Shown here: one piece after another, positions 19,980 to 28,993 of the stretch
Layout: each line of letters starts with the position of its first letter
Position numbering within the stretch: position 1 is the stretch's first letter
Source of the DNA: an uncultured Bacteroidales bacterium
Lineage (GTDB): Bacteria; Bacteroidota; Bacteroidia; Bacteroidales; Paludibacteraceae
Assembly: GCA_903830915.1 (NCBI GenBank)
Contig: CAIKVR010000023.1
Location: 1-42,120 of the forward strand
Direction of reading: 5' to 3'
DNA length: 42,120 bases
Made by a program: the position numbers and the translations under genes
Notes under the pieces: model-generated
The model's database searches: none
The model's input: the letters and a program-made list of their open reading frames with translations, nothing else
Told to the model about the DNA's origin: nothing

Positions 19980-22900
19980 TTATTCCTTTACATTACCTGT
20001 TCTTTTCAGAACTCCCCAACTTACCAACTCCCCTTTTAATGCTTTTTTATACGCTTTGTAAAGAACATAGAAAAGTAACTGACGGTAAATAAATCGTTGA
20101 ACAAATAAATATAAGGCTTTTTTCAAATCAAACTTCTGATTGTCGAAATGGTATGCCATCGACGAAATAATGCAATCGACAAAATAGTAAAGCAGATAGA
20201 AAAAGATATACTGATCGGCATCATGTGAGAACAAACCTAAAATAAACAGAATGTCTACCAATGGTGAAAATAATGGTATGATAAAATTGAATATCAATAA
20301 ATTAGGTAAAGCAATTAAACCAATGTTCGGCTTTTTAAAACTAAAGAGCAAATCGCGGTGTTTCCAGAAGCTTTGCATCATTCCAAATGTCCAACGGGAT
20401 CGTTGTTTCAGAAAACTCTGAATATTTTCAGGAGCCTCGGTGAGAGCCAGTGCTTCGTTACAACTGCGGATAATGTATCCTGCCCGGAGCATTCGCAATG
20501 TCAGGTCGCAATCTTCGGCGAGCGTATCGGTGGTAAAACCGTCAATAACCTGCATTGCAGTTTTACGGAAAGCACCAATAGCACCCGGAACAACCAAAAT
20601 GGCATTCACAGCATCGTAGGCCCGACGATCAAAGTTCTGACTGGTTGTGTATTCGATAGATTGCCAATTGGTTAGCATGTTAACCGTATTTCCTACGCGA
20701 ACATTACCGGCTACAGCTCCTACTTTTTCTTCAGCAAAGAATGGAATCATGCGTGCAATTGCATCGTAAGGCAAAATCGTATCCGCATCAATACAAACAA
20801 GTATTTCGCCGGTTGCTTTTTCAATTCCGAAATTCAGAGCTGCTGCTTTTCCTCCGTTAGGTTTGGTAATCACTCTTACTCTTTCGTTTCCGTCAAAAGC
20901 TTTAGTTACAATATCAAAAGTACTATCTTTCGAACCATCGTCGACAAAAATAACTTCAATATCCGGGTAGGTAGATTTCAAAAGATAATCAACAGTACGA
21001 ACAGCATTTACTTCTTCGTTGAATGCAGGAACAATGATACTTACTTTTGGTTGATAGTCAACTGCTACATTATTGGCATCCCTTTTCTCTTTATAACGTT
21101 GAACAATAGCCAAAATAGCTATTGAAAGTAATCGCGAAATAATCAGGAAAATTGCAACAATAAAAAATCCATCGAGGAAGTGTTCCCAAATGAAGGTAAG
21201 TGTAAAGAACATCAGGTCTAATTTATCGGTGACACTAAATTTGCTTTGAACCGGTGGCATTACCTGATCACGGGTTTTTCCCATTAGATGAGAAACAGAA
21301 ACAAATTCATAACCTCTTGCACGTAACGAATCAATAATAGTTGGTAAAGCTTTTATTGTTGCGCTACGGTCACCACCGGCATCATGCATCAGAAGAATAT
21401 TACCTTTGTTTACCTGTTGAAGTGTACGTTCAATAATTGTATCAGCTGTAACATCTTCCTGCCAGTCATTCGGGTCAACAAATGTTGTGACACAAATAAA
21501 ACCTTCATCGTGTGCAACTGCCAGCGATTTAATCTGTGAAAGTTTTGTTGGTTCAGCATCCGTAATGTACGGAGGGCGAAATAGAAGTGTAGAATAATTT
21601 AGTATACTTTCAAGCAAAAGACGGGTGGAACGAAGCTCAATGCGTTCGCGGTTTTCGGTTGTCTCTTCTAGATTTGGATGCGTAAAAGTATGATTACCAA
21701 TTTCATGACCTTCACGATACTCCCGACGAATAAGTGGAATATTGTTTTGGATATTTCCTCCTGTCACAAAAAATGCAGCAGGAACCTTTTTCTTTTTTAA
21801 TATATCAAGAATTTTAGGAGTATAATCAGCGTTCGGTCCGTCATCGAAAGTGAGAGCCAACTGTTTTGGCTTGTCTGCGCCATAACGTTTAATTAAGTAT
21901 GAACTCGGATAATCATCATATAACTCGTTAGTTATCATTGCATCCTGAGCATTATATTCCATTGTTACATGACCATGGTCGGGAATACTTATCATTTCCA
22001 GCACCTCCCCTTTGCCTTCATAATTTACAGCAGAAATTGACTGAATATATTCAAGTTTCTTGTAATTAAAACCTTTCATTTTCATGAACATAACATCCAG
22101 GTCCTGATTGTAAAATTTCCATAACCGGTCATCTTCTGAACCCAAATACCATAAAGAAACCCCAGCAGCATTGTAATCCTGAGCAGTTCGGATAATATTA
22201 AAAGCACCTACCGCATCGATACAGTGCATTTCATGTTCTTTATCGTAGTTGTCTACGAATTTAAGCGTCAAATCAGCCTGACTAAAGTTGAAATATACCG
22301 GTTCGTTAAGTTCATTCGCTTTTGAAATTAATCCCTGATAAGTAATTGGTTTGCCTAAATAGCTCGTTTGCAAATTCTTACCTTTGCCGGTTGTTTGTTT
22401 TACCCAATCAAAACCATATCCTGCAACGCAGAGAATTATTTTATCGGAAGGAACTTCTTTCATGGCCTCATCAATTGCATCTTCTACAAAATACAAGGAT
22501 GAAATACTTCCGGGTTCACTCTCTGAATAATGTTCGTTGTAAGCCATCAAAAATATGAAATCATAATATTGAGCCAAATCCTTATAAGAAGATACCCTAT
22601 CTGTTGGATCAATATCTATTGTAACTAAATAACCTGATTGGTGAAGCGTTTCAGACAGTTCTTTAGAAAATTGCAGGAGGTAAGGGTTCGAACCTTGCGG
22701 AAGCTTTTCAATATCAATATTAATTCCCTGAAAGTCATTATTCTCAAGTAAATTCTTAATACGTGCGATGAGGGTTTTTCGTAAGTTCGGATTTTTAAGT
22801 ACTACAATGGTACTATCACCGTTAAATTTTCCGCCCCAGAAATTACTCAACATCGGCGTAACAGCCACTTTGTTATTTTGAATAAATTCCAGTGTTTCTG

Positions 22901-23366
22901 TTTCAATTCTTGAGTCGATGGTTCCTTTGGAATCTTTAATAAAGAGCCATTCAGGAAGAATCATGTTTAATTTAGTGATATTTTTGTGAAGTGAAATGCC
23001 TGAGTTCAGATTCCAATTTACATAGAAACCTGCTCTTACAGGAAGATACTTACTTACTTCGGGTGATGATGTGTGCTTAAGCTTCTTGTGTGAGTTCTTT
23101 ATTTTCTTCTTTTTGTATTGTTCCAGTTGCTTTGCAAAATCAATTTGTTCTTTTTTAGATACATAGGTTTTGGATTTGTCGGTATTCAAATCAGGCAACT
23201 TTTTATCGTTGTAAGTGAGTACCTTTAGGTCGTAATCCCGCTTGTTGAACAATGAGATACCTACCGATGCTAGAATTACAAATAAAAAAACCAAAAATAT
23301 ACGTACCACCCAAACAAAGCTTTTCCAACGAGTAGGTGAATTTGTCTGAAATATCTGCTTTTGCAT
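19980..23366 (-). CDS. Trifunctional membrane protein: GH18-like, NodB polysaccharide deacetylase, GT2 glycosyltransferase
   Basis: GINIDIEKLP/FIFLMAYNEHY (GH18-like); LALTFDDGPNADYTPKIL, EIGNHTFTHPN (NodB); VSIIVPAFNEE, VDDGSKD, EDCDLTLRMLRAGY, QRSRWTFG (GT2). Confidence 0.92.
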   Translation of the reverse strand: MQKQIFQTNSPTRWKSFVWVVRIFLVFLFVILASVGISLFNKRDYDLKVLTYNDKKLPDLNTDKSKTYVSKKEQIDFAKQLEQYKKKKIKNSHKKLKHTSSPEVSKYLPVRAGFYVNWNLNSGISLHKNITKLNMILPEWLFIKDSKGTIDSRIETETLEFIQNNKVAVTPMLSNFWGGKFNGDSTIVVLKNPNLRKTLIARIKNLLENNDFQGINIDIEKLPQGSNPYLLQFSKELSETLHQSGYLVTIDIDPTDRVSSYKDLAQYYDFIFLMAYNEHYSESEPGSISSLYFVEDAIDEAMKEVPSDKIILCVAGYGFDWVKQTTGKGKNLQTSYLGKPITYQGLISKANELNEPVYFNFSQADLTLKFVDNYDKEHEMHCIDAVGAFNIIRTAQDYNAAGVSLWYLGSEDDRLWKFYNQDLDVMFMKMKGFNYKKLEYIQSISAVNYEGKGEVLEMISIPDHGHVTMEYNAQDAMITNELYDDYPSSYLIKRYGADKPKQLALTFDDGPNADYTPKILDILKKKKVPAAFFVTGGNIQNNIPLIRREYREGHEIGNHTFTHPNLEETTENRERIELRSTRLLLESILNYSTLLFRPPYITDAEPTKLSQIKSLAVAHDEGFICVTTFVDPNDWQEDVTADTIIERTLQQVNKGNILLMHDAGGDRSATIKALPTIIDSLRARGYEFVSVSHLMGKTRDQVMPPVQSKFSVTDKLDLMFFTLTFIWEHFLDGFFIVAIFLIISRLLSIAILAIVQRYKEKRDANNVAVDYQPKVSIIVPAFNEEVNAVRTVDYLLKSTYPDIEVIFVDDGSKDSTFDIVTKAFDGNERVRVITKPNGGKAAALNFGIEKATGEILVCIDADTILPYDAIARMIPFFAEEKVGAVAGNVRVGNTVNMLTNWQSIEYTTSQNFDRRAYDAVNAILVVPGAIGAFRKTAMQVIDGFTTDTLAEDCDLTLRMLRAGYIIRSCNEALALTEAPENIQSFLKQRSRWTFGMMQSFWKHRDLLFSFKKPNIGLIALPNLLIFNFIIPLFSPLVDILFILGLFSHDADQYIFFYLLYYFVDCIISSMAYHFDNQKFDLKKALYLFVQRFIYRQLLFYVLYKAYKKALKGELVSWGVLKRTGNVKE

Positions 23367-23407
23367 ACGATTTTTAATTATTCAATTACCAATTAATCAA
23401 TTCTTGC

Positions 23408-24817
23408 CTACATTAACTCAAGTAAAACCACATTCTCCACGTGATGGGTATGTGGGAACATATCTATCGGCTGAACGGCTGTAACTTTATAGTTGACATC
23501 CAACAGCTGCAAATCCCGTGCCTGAGTAGCCGGGTTACAACTAACGTACACTATACGACTTGGTTGTGCAAACAATATAGCATCAATCACATCCGTATGC
23601 ATACCGGCACGTGGAGGATCGGTGATAATTACGTCAGGTTTGCCGTGTTTTTCAATAAATGCGGCATTCAAAATGTCTTTCATATCACCCGCATAAAACA
23701 AGGTATTTTCTATTTTGTTTAATTTGGAGTTTACAACTGCATCTTCAATGGCTTCGGGTACATATTCAATGCCGATAACCTGATCCGCCTGATGTGCCAC
23801 AAAGTTAGCAATAGTTCCGGTTCCGGTGTATAAATCATATACCAATTCCTTTCCGGTTAGACCAGCGAAGTTTCGTACCACTTTATAGAGTTCGTAGGCT
23901 TGTTCGGAATTGGTTTGATAGAATGATTTAGAACCAATTTTGAATTTCAAACCCTCCATTTCTTCGTAAATACACTCATTACCTTTAAAAACAAAAACTT
24001 CACGATCGGTTATGGTGTCGTTGGCTTTAGAGTTTATAATCCAGAGCAAGGATGTAATTTGCGGAAATTTATTGGCTATGTGTTGCAGCAGAGCCTCTCG
24101 GGCAGGCTGGTCTTCGTGAAAGAAAACCATGATAAGCATTAGTTCGCCAGTGGAAGTGGTACGAACCATCATGGTGCGTAAAAAACCTTCCTGGTTGCGT
24201 AGGTCAAAAAAATCAAGATTATGCTCTAATGCATAACGGCGTATTTCATTGCGGAGTTGATTGGAAATATCGTCTTGCAACCAGCATTTATTTATATCGA
24301 GAACCTTATCAAATTGCCCCTGAATATGATAACCAACGGCATTCATGGTGTCGAATTGTTTTCCTTCGTTCATTTCTTCGTACGTCCGCCAGCGTTTGTT
24401 GGAAAAGGTAAACTCCAGTTTATTGCGGTAAAATTCCGTGCGGGCTGAACCAAGTATAGGTGAGACTTCGGGTAGTTCAATTTTTCCAATTCGAGTGAGA
24501 TTTTCAACTACTTCTTTTTGTTTATAGCGGATTTGCTCTTCGTAAGGCAGAATTTGCCACTTACAGCCACCACAAATACCATAATGTTCACAAACAGCTT
24601 CAGTTCTTTTTTCGGAGTACTGATGGAATTGAATGACACGCGCTTCCATGAAATGACTTTTTTTGCGGGTTACCTGCAAATCAACTACATCGCCAGGCAC
24701 TGCAAATGGCACAAACACAACAATGTCGTTCACTTTGGCAATGGCTTTTCCTTCAGCAGCAATATCAGTAATCGTAACGTTGGTAAGTATTGGAAGTGGT
24801 TTTTTTGTTTTTGCCAT
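23408..24817 (-). CDS. rlmD: 23S rRNA (uracil-5-)-methyltransferase RumA family
   Basis: TRAM domain; CEHYGICGGCKWQILPYEEQIRYKQ; VYDLYTGTGTIANF; DPPRAGMH; VYVSCNPATQARDL. Confidence 0.93.
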   Translation of the reverse strand: MAKTKKPLPILTNVTITDIAAEGKAIAKVNDIVVFVPFAVPGDVVDLQVTRKKSHFMEARVIQFHQYSEKRTEAVCEHYGICGGCKWQILPYEEQIRYKQKEVVENLTRIGKIELPEVSPILGSARTEFYRNKLEFTFSNKRWRTYEEMNEGKQFDTMNAVGYHIQGQFDKVLDINKCWLQDDISNQLRNEIRRYALEHNLDFFDLRNQEGFLRTMMVRTTSTGELMLIMVFFHEDQPAREALLQHIANKFPQITSLLWIINSKANDTITDREVFVFKGNECIYEEMEGLKFKIGSKSFYQTNSEQAYELYKVVRNFAGLTGKELVYDLYTGTGTIANFVAHQADQVIGIEYVPEAIEDAVVNSKLNKIENTLFYAGDMKDILNAAFIEKHGKPDVIITDPPRAGMHTDVIDAILFAQPSRIVYVSCNPATQARDLQLLDVNYKVTAVQPIDMFPHTHHVENVVLLELM

Positions 24818-24890
24818 GAAATATCATTCTCATTGTTTTGGTGTACAAAAATACAACATTTATTCTGATTTCTCGAAATCTTAATTTTAG

Positions 24891-24969
24891 ACTTCAACTC
24901 ATCTGATGTTTAACTTATCGGATGACTATACTTCAACTCATCTGATGACTTAAAGTCATCTGATGAGTT
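24891..24969. repeat. 18-nt direct repeat (24891-24908, 24930-24947) running into a near-perfect 35-nt palindrome (24935-24969)
   Basis: ACTTCAACTCATCTGATG twice exactly; AACTCATCTGATGACTT-A-AAGTCATCTGATGAGTT. Confidence 0.8.
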
Positions 24970-25098
24970 ACATAATCCTGAAAATATGTCAGGTTTTAAA
25001 TCTCGCCTATAAATCTTAATAAATTCACCATTCAAAATATCCTGAAATGACTGCCATTTTGACAAATATGATCTAAAATAGTGGGAATAAATCAAAAC

Positions 25099-25374
25099 AT
25101 GATTACAGAACAGGAATATAGGGTTGCATTAGAATTAATTGAGCAATATGTAATTCAACAGAATCAGGAAATAAAATACAAACGTACTCATCTAATTGGT
25201 ATAGGATTAAAAAGAGGTGATTATGTTCGGTTTATTGGAGGTTCAGATTCAAAGTATTTAATTAAAGGAAATTGCTATCGGTTGACGGGTGAACCTTTTT
25301 CAATTTTTGTAAGTATAATTGGCGAGAATGGAAAGAGAAAGCAACAAAAGCAAAGCTTTTTTGAACGAATTTAA
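25099..25374 (+). CDS. Small hypothetical protein
   Basis: ATG at 25099 (MITEQEYRVALELIEQYVIQQNQEIK...); the listed start at 25081 is a GTG. Coding-like composition only. Confidence 0.5.
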   Translation: MITEQEYRVALELIEQYVIQQNQEIKYKRTHLIGIGLKRGDYVRFIGGSDSKYLIKGNCYRLTGEPFSIFVSIIGENGKRKQQKQSFFERI

Positions 25375-25677
25375 TAGTATTAATTTCAGTTCATCAACAA
25401 AAAATTATAATAACTTTCTCCAATCTTTTGCTTAAGTGAGCTAATTCCAAGTAATCATAAGCACTGTCCAATTTTTTGTTGTATTTAATGGTGCTTATTT
25501 AGAGAAAGTAAATGACAAACTCGTTCTCAATATAGCTCTTACAAAAAAACGAAGAGCTGGTTTACGGACTTGTGGCACTATTCAAGTGTATTCAATTTTC
25601 CTTTAAAAATATCCAATGGGTAATCCGGATTGAAACAAGTGTGCGATATAAGTTACTATTTGTTGTAACACTAAGAT

Positions 25678-25703
25678 ATTATTTCTACATTTGTAGAAAT
25701 AAT
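25678..25703. promoter_or_regulatory. 26-nt palindrome containing a predicted -7 box (TACATTTG, 25686-25693)
   Basis: ATTATTTCTACA-TT-TGTAGAAATAAT; arms are 12/12 complementary; 17 nt before the ATG at 25721. Confidence 0.65.
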
Positions 25704-25720
25704 CAAGCTTAAACACCCGA

Positions 25721-26632
25721 ATGGAACGAATTTCGTCGTTTACCGAACTAACTGCCCACCTCACAGAATTGAATAGCCGTAAACGTATGGCTGTTGCAAA
25801 TGCTGTGGATGAACATACGCTCGATGCAGTTCTTCAGGCAGTAGAATTGGGTATGATAGAGGCTTTTCTGATTGGTGATGTTGCATCCATAGAATCGCCT
25901 CATTTATTTGAAGAACATTCGCTTTCACCTTACGTTCATATCATAGATGTTCCCGAAGTAAAAGCTGCTGCTGTTGAAGCTGTTCGAATGGTGAAGGATG
26001 GTGAAGCTGATATTCTGATGAAAGGTTTGGTAAATACAGATGTGTTATTGCGGGCAATCCTCGACAAAGAAAAAGGCATTCTGAAACCGGGAACAGTCAT
26101 GACTTACAATGCCGCAATGGAAATTCCCAATTATCGCAAACTGATATTCTTCAGCGATCCGGTGGTTATTCCTTCCCCAAGTCTCGTGCAGCGAATAGCC
26201 ATGATAAAATATGCTATACATACAGCTTACAAATTCGGATTGCCTCACCCAAAAATAGCACTGATTCACGCTACCGAGATTGCCAACCCCAAAATTCATT
26301 ACATGCAGGATTATCTGGATATAATGCAGCTGTGGCGTGAAGGTGAATTTGGCGATGTAATAATGGATGGTCCGTTGGATATTTTTCTGGCTTTGGATGC
26401 CGAGCGTGGTAGCATAAAAAACGTACCAAGTCCGGTATTAGGTGATGCCGATATTCTGATTTTCCCTAACTTTGAATGTGCCAATACATTCTACAAAGGT
26501 CTGGCACTTTTTGCAGGCGCTCAAATGGGCGGATTACTTCAGGGAACCGACAATCCTGTTGTATTGACTTCGCGCAGTGAAACTACTCTCTCCAAATTCT
26601 ACAGTATAGCAATGGCGTGTGTCATGGCGTAA
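25721..26632 (+). CDS. Phosphate acetyl/butyryltransferase family (Ptb-like)
   Basis: ADILMKGLVNTDVLLRAIL, GILKPGTVMTYNAA, FPNFECANTFYKGLALFAGAQMGGLLQGTDNPVVLTSRSET. Confidence 0.88.
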   Translation: MERISSFTELTAHLTELNSRKRMAVANAVDEHTLDAVLQAVELGMIEAFLIGDVASIESPHLFEEHSLSPYVHIIDVPEVKAAAVEAVRMVKDGEADILMKGLVNTDVLLRAILDKEKGILKPGTVMTYNAAMEIPNYRKLIFFSDPVVIPSPSLVQRIAMIKYAIHTAYKFGLPHPKIALIHATEIANPKIHYMQDYLDIMQLWREGEFGDVIMDGPLDIFLALDAERGSIKNVPSPVLGDADILIFPNFECANTFYKGLALFAGAQMGGLLQGTDNPVVLTSRSETTLSKFYSIAMACVMA

Positions 26633-26648
26633 ATACCCATTTCTACTG

Positions 26649-27785
26649 TCATAGATTAGCTGAAAGTTCTTTGATAATTGATGTTGCAGTACGTTTTGCA
26701 GCCCCCACTTCACCTAGTTCACGCATTATCAGGTTGTAGTCATTTAATATGGTGTTACGGTAAGTTTGATGATGAAGGAGTTTTTCAAGTTCATTCGTCA
26801 CATTTTCAACCGTGAAATGTTGTGCTACCAATTCTTTTACTACTTCTTTTTCGGCTACCAGATTTACCAGCGAAATAAACGGAACTTTGATAACGAACCT
26901 CCGCAGAGCAGAAGCTAATTTTCCGAAAATAACATGATAGACGACTACCTGTGGAGTTCCAATTAGTGCTGTTTCGAGTGTTGCAGTACCTGAATTTACT
27001 ATGGCAGCACTTGAATGTTGAACCAGTTCGTAGGTTTTGCCAAAAATTACCGGGATATTTTTACCACTCACTATATTGTAATAAAACAGAGGATCAATTC
27101 CAGGAGCACCGGCAATTATTACCTGATAATCTTTAAATAAAGTTGCCGAATCAATCATACGCTGTAAACAAGCTGAAATTTCCTGCTTGCGGCTACCAGC
27201 CAAAATGGCAATAATTGGTTTTTTATTTAAATTGTTTTGTTCGCAGAACTCTTCAAAAGATTGCTTCTGATTCGGGCGGGCAAGAATTGTCTCAAGGGTT
27301 GGATTGCCCACATATTCAACCGAATAATTATGTTTGGCATAAAACGCTGTTTCGAATGGAAAAATAGTAAACATTTTATCCACATACCGTTTAATGTCTT
27401 TGATGCGATATTCTTTCCACGCCCATATTTTAGGTGAAATATAATAATAAACAGGAGTTTTAAGATTCTCTTTTACAAATTCAGCAATTCGCAGATTAAA
27501 GCCCGGATAATCAATCAGAATAACCACATCCGGTTGAAAATTCACGATTGCTTTTTTACAGTCGTTTATATTGCGAAGTACAATCGGTGCATTTTTAATA
27601 ACAGCCCAGAAACCCATGAAAGCCATATCGTGGTAATGCTTTACCAGTTTACCTCCCTGAGCCTGCATCAAATCGCCACCCAAATAGCAGAATTCAGCTT
27701 CTGAATCCAGCTTTCCCAGTTCATACATCAAGTTTGATGCGTGTAAATCGCCCGATGCCTCTCCGGCTATTAGAAAGTATTTCAT
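26649..27785 (-). CDS. lpxB: Lipid-A-disaccharide synthase
   Basis: MKYFLIAGEASGDLHASNLM, IDYPGFNLRIAE, YYISPKIWAWKEYRI, LAGSRKQEI, VNSGTATLETALIGTPQVVVY. Confidence 0.95.
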   Translation of the reverse strand: MKYFLIAGEASGDLHASNLMYELGKLDSEAEFCYLGGDLMQAQGGKLVKHYHDMAFMGFWAVIKNAPIVLRNINDCKKAIVNFQPDVVILIDYPGFNLRIAEFVKENLKTPVYYYISPKIWAWKEYRIKDIKRYVDKMFTIFPFETAFYAKHNYSVEYVGNPTLETILARPNQKQSFEEFCEQNNLNKKPIIAILAGSRKQEISACLQRMIDSATLFKDYQVIIAGAPGIDPLFYYNIVSGKNIPVIFGKTYELVQHSSAAIVNSGTATLETALIGTPQVVVYHVIFGKLASALRRFVIKVPFISLVNLVAEKEVVKELVAQHFTVENVTNELEKLLHHQTYRNTILNDYNLIMRELGEVGAAKRTATSIIKELSANL

Positions 27786-27787
27786 GA

Positions 27788-27835
27788 TTGGTTACTTGTT
27801 TACTTGTTTCCTCATTTCCTTGTTTCCTCGTTTCC
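27788..27835 (-). repeat. Six tandem degenerate 8-nt units directly upstream of the lpxB start codon
   Basis: Minus strand GGAAACGA GGAAACAA GGAAATGA GGAAACAA GTAAACAA GTAACCAA then TC-ATG. Confidence 0.85.
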
Positions 27836-27839
27836 TGTC

Positions 27840-28124
27840 TCACATCATAAAAAAACTTGAAATCAAATAAGGCATTCCACCTATCAGAATCCCGGTTGCT
27901 ATTCTGAAACTATCAGATTTATAAAACACAAAAACCAGAATCAAATCTGGCATTATTGACAATATAAGCAACTTACCCATAATTACTCCCGGCCAAATTT
28001 GCTTAATAGTTTCAATAAATGATAAGTTATTGGGATAAAACCGGTGAAGATATACCCACATAAACACTACCGGTAAAATTAATCCGGGGATAAGACCGTA
28101 AACGAATTTATTGAAACGTTCCAC
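27840..28124 (-). CDS. Small multi-pass membrane protein, unknown function
   Basis: Hydrophobic segments; sits between surE and lpxB on the same strand; GTG start. Confidence 0.65.
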   Translation of the reverse strand: MERFNKFVYGLIPGLILPVVFMWVYLHRFYPNNLSFIETIKQIWPGVIMGKLLILSIMPDLILVFVFYKSDSFRIATGILIGGMPYLISSFFMM

Positions 28125-28189
28125 TTTGGTTATCGGTTAATTGGTTGACTGATTTTATACTTAACTTTATAAACTTTCAAACTTTCAAA

Positions 28190-28960
28190 CTAAATAGCCC
28201 AACCCTTAATCGCTTCCATAGCTTCATAAGCTGTCAAATCAATCTTTGTAGGAACAATTGATATAAAATTATTCAAAATAGCCCATTCATCAGTATCTTT
28301 AGCATCAGGCTCATTATTTTCAAAATATCCGGTCAACCAGAAATACGATCGACCTTGTGGATCGGTTCGCTTTTCGTATTCCTTAACCCACTGACCATCA
28401 GCCTGACGAGCGACTCTTATTCCTTCAATATTAGCTTTAGGAGCATTCACATTCAGACAAACCCCGCGTTTCAAACCGTTTTTCAGTGCTTCGTTGGTAA
28501 TTTTCAGAATATAAGGTCCGAAATGACTAAAATCTGCTTCAAGAGAATGTGTGTCTATTGAAAAACCTATAGACAAAATACCATTTTCACATCCTTCGAG
28601 TACCGCACCCATGGTACCTGAATAAATCACATTTATCGCTGAATTATTACCATGATTTATTCCAGAAACTATTAAATCTGGTTTGCGTTCAACAATTTCA
28701 TTCAACGCCAACTTCACACAATCAGTTGGAGTACCTGTACAACAGTAACGCTTCAAACCAGCCTCCTCCTCTATTTTTTTGTAGCGAATAGGATGAGTAA
28801 CCGTGAGCGCATTTGATTGTGCCGAACGGGGGCCATCCGGTGCAACTACCACAACATCGCCAATTTCCATCATTAAACGGGTCAACACGTTTATTCCGGG
28901 TGCTTCGTGCCCATCATCGTTGGTAATCAATATATAAGGTCTTTTTTGTTCAATACTCAT
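28190..28960 (-). CDS. surE: 5'/3'-nucleotidase SurE
   Basis: ILITNDDGHEAPGINVL, VVVAPDGPRSAQSNALT, SGINHGNNSAINVIYSGTMGAVLEG. Confidence 0.96.
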   Translation of the reverse strand: MSIEQKRPYILITNDDGHEAPGINVLTRLMMEIGDVVVVAPDGPRSAQSNALTVTHPIRYKKIEEEAGLKRYCCTGTPTDCVKLALNEIVERKPDLIVSGINHGNNSAINVIYSGTMGAVLEGCENGILSIGFSIDTHSLEADFSHFGPYILKITNEALKNGLKRGVCLNVNAPKANIEGIRVARQADGQWVKEYEKRTDPQGRSYFWLTGYFENNEPDAKDTDEWAILNNFISIVPTKIDLTAYEAMEAIKGWAI

Positions 28961-28993
28961 AATCCAATATTTTTACATACGATTTTCTGACTT

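Noticed and set aside
22680-22700. GGTTCGAACC resembling a tRNA T-arm
   Set aside because: Inside the GH18-NodB-GT2 coding sequence; no acceptor or anticodon stem around it.
24910-25095. 61-aa minus-strand ORF
   Set aside because: Its C-terminal half is encoded by the palindrome/direct-repeat block; it looks non-coding.
25375-25677. Possible degraded gene in the gap before the phosphate acyltransferase
   Set aside because: No reading frame with recognisable protein similarity; not supportable as a pseudogene by eye.
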